Assembly: GCF_001039355.2 (NCBI RefSeq)
Contig: NW_019775701.1
Span: 54,056 to 118,055, forward strand
DNA: 64,000 nucleotides
Direction: 5' to 3'
Origin: Lingula anatina
Lineage: Eukaryota > Brachiopoda > Lingulata > Lingulida > Lingulidae
Shown: positions 62,255-64,000 of the stretch, in pieces
Layout: each line of letters begins with the position of its first letter
How positions within the stretch are numbered: position 1 is the first letter of the stretch
The notes under the pieces: generated by a model
Seen by the model: only the letters and a program-made list of their open reading frames with translations
Told to the model about the DNA's origin: nothing
The model's database searches: none
Program-made: the position numbers and the translations under genes

Positions 62255-62803
62255 CCCCGTTCACACTACGCTCAGTTATCCGGATAAATTGCGAATTAGG
62301 TCACAATTCGAATAAATGCAGTAGTGTGAACGCAAGAGGATTTTTGTAATGCGCATTTTCAAAATCCTGCAAGCGAGGTGGATTTCTAAGCGCGATCCAG
62401 ATAACTTACCGGAATCGACACCTGTACAGATCTAACTGCACATGCGTGCAGATAAGTGCGGGTATCTATGAACGCTTGTTTATTACTTTAGCGATTGCAC
62501 CAAACGTATTTGGAGGTCGCCACTCACTACAACATGAGGAAACAAACTTATTTTGCCATCTTATACTTCTCAAGAATGCTGGAATGTCTTTAGAGTTGCA
62601 TTTGTCGTCACAAATTGTTGTTGGTATTTTAAGATTTTCTGTGCGGCGCATGCGCGAGTGTTCAAAACAGGAAGTTAAACCTGAAATTTTCAACGTGGGA
62701 TTCGGATTCGCTTAGCGTGTGTGAACGCAATACCGAATCGGATTCCTAACGAAAAATTTGGATTATAGAAATGCGCATTTTTGCAACTGTAGTGTGAATG
62801 GGG
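62255..62803. mobile_element. 549-bp element with CCCC..GTTCACACTAC inverted ends and TA flanks
   Basis: The left end is CCCCGTTCACACTACG and the right end, on the opposite strand, CCCCATTCACACTACA, flanked by TA at 62253-62254 and 62804-62805. Internal copies of GTGTGAACGCAA (near 62331 and 62720) suggest internal rearrangement. A TA duplication fits a Tc1/mariner-type mobilizer. The 89-codon frame inside shows no transposase motif. Confidence 0.7.
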
Positions 62804-64000
62804 TATTTATCTGATCAGGAGATAGTGCTCAGCAATCGGAGCCAATCAGAGGATAGAATCAGCAAATATTTGATTAACAAAAACACCACCCACCGACCCT
62901 TTTTAAATGGAAATTTTTTTGACAAGTACCAATTGCATTATTTTACTTTATTTAAAGAAAACTTCAAACTGACTTGAAATAATTTAACATGTGCCAATGC
63001 TTTATCAAATTAGCATTGTTATGCCTAAGCAATCCCTTACACAAACGTCTAAAAGGTAAAATAAAATGCACCAAATCACTACCTAAGAAGGATAACTGAG
63101 CCTGCTTCCACATAAACACGCCTTCAATCCCTCTCTACTTCATGCAGAACCGACATCTCAAATTCCCACCCCCACATGCCTTGTAAAAAAGCAAAATCAG
63201 GGCCCAGTAAGCTTCTGAAGCAGCTCTGCCTTCAAGGACCTCTGCTTCTTTACAGTTACTTAACAAACAAGCTTTGACAGTTTATGGTTCTGTTGCATGA
63301 CATACAAAATGATCAGTGTCCTTTCCATTGTTAATCATCCCATCACGCTGTGATCGCATTACTTTGATGATCCAGACACATCAGTTTTCCACTACCAGTC
63401 TGCCCACGGTGTTGTTCAATTTAATCAAAATCATAATCTGTCTCTGTGAAATTATATCATTAAGATAAAATTTTCAGTGCAATAGTTAAAGAAATTTTTA
63501 TCTTTTTTTTCTCTTAGGCTGACAGGATGTTACAGAGTGTATGTACACGTGACTTTAGCATGAAGTTACATAGCTTCATGGTAAAACATGTGCAGAAATA
63601 GAAATGGATAAAGAAATAGAAATGTCATATAAATAACAGCTGTCCTGAGAACTATTTAGCACCAGAAACTGATGGTCAAATTTTTTGACATATATTTCTT
63701 TAAATTGCAGTCTACTTTGTCCAAAGACAAATCACTTAAGTCCATTAAATTAAATTGGAATGTTCTATTTTATAACCAAAAGACATGACAACTTTTTATA
63801 CCAGAACTTACTACCAGACAACTCTGAAACTTGTCATATGATTTAACAACAAAATATTACAGTTTAACACATTTCTCCATCAATGATACCATTCAGTGAG
63901 AGTAAATAATTATGTTCTCATGTCTGAGAGGTTTTTATTCTAAAACACGCACAACCTTTGCACATAATTACCCAAGAAAATCAACGGAAATAGAACTAAT

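Larger units (their letters stand above)
54549..64000. other. DNA downstream of gene 2, no further gene seen
   Basis: Contents are repeats: foldback elements at 56031, 57522, 57987 and 62255, a poly(C) run at 56852-56866, a 49-bp N gap, (ATT)/(AAT) repeats at about 59059-59130 and an (AAAT)n tract at 61383-61430. The longest open frame (55087-55476, 129 codons, + strand) is AT-driven, with no signal peptide or family motif. Confidence 0.6.

Noticed and set aside
62446-62715. 89-codon frame inside the 549-bp element
   Set aside because: It shows no transposase catalytic motif and there is an equally open frame on the other strand. Probably chance.
1-64000. tRNA genes, CRISPR arrays, bacterial operons
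   Set aside because: No tRNA B-box in a proper context was found, repeats are not regularly spaced with unique spacers, and gene structure is clearly eukaryotic.

Overview
The window is AT-rich eukaryotic DNA: GT-AG introns, TATA/initiator promoters, AATAAA signals, many long microsatellites, foldback MITEs, a hAT-type element and a LINE 3' tail. There are no operons, bacterial genes, tRNA/rRNA genes or CRISPR arrays. The style (small secreted-peptide genes, 18-kb introns, abundant short inverted-repeat elements, a LINE tail with an ATT repeat) fits a marine invertebrate, possibly a deuterostome. I cannot name the species from the sequence.

Only two protein-coding genes are supported, both on the + strand, and they are paralogues. 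Gene 1 has a promoter at about 3745-3818, exon 1 at 4072-4312 and exon 2 at 4873 onward, with a second copy of exon 2 at 10205-10896. Gene 2 has a promoter at about 30638-30763 and exons at 31080-31207, 49358-49428 and 54238-54521. Each predicts a signal peptide, a short pro-region with a dibasic cleavage site, and a cysteine-doublet domain spaced exactly CC-x5-CC-x6-CC-x5-CC. A phase-1 intron falls two residues after the first CC in both. Beyond that core they diverge. Gene 1 (310 aa in the intact frame, 14 cysteines after the signal peptide) continues into a long acidic/basic tail. Gene 2 (160 aa, 16 cysteines) continues with more CC pairs. I do not recognise the family; a weak resemblance to anaphylatoxin/fibulin-type CC motifs is the nearest match. 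They look like prohormone-like or matrix-associated secreted disulfide-rich proteins. A possible alternative 3' exon of gene 2 lies at 53134-53267.

The assembly has visible defects. A single N at 9732 separates two nearly identical 5.33-kb copies (4407-9731 and 9733-15068), both carrying gene 1 exon 2. A single N at 26337 separates two nearly identical 0.5-kb copies. Both look like unmerged contig or haplotype overlaps. If so, gene 1 has one exon 2, and the frameshift at 5085 in the first copy is an allele or an error. A 49-bp N gap lies at 58703-58751.

Layout: 1-3740 no gene; 3741-6228 gene 1; 6229-15068 gene 1 downstream DNA plus its duplicate; 15069-30600 intergenic, with foldback elements, a LINE tail, a hAT-type element, nested MITEs and a pair of repeated blocks each holding a perfect CRE; 30638-54548 gene 2 with an 18-kb and a 4.8-kb intron; 54549-64000 downstream DNA with several foldback elements, including a near-perfect 257-bp palindrome-like MITE.
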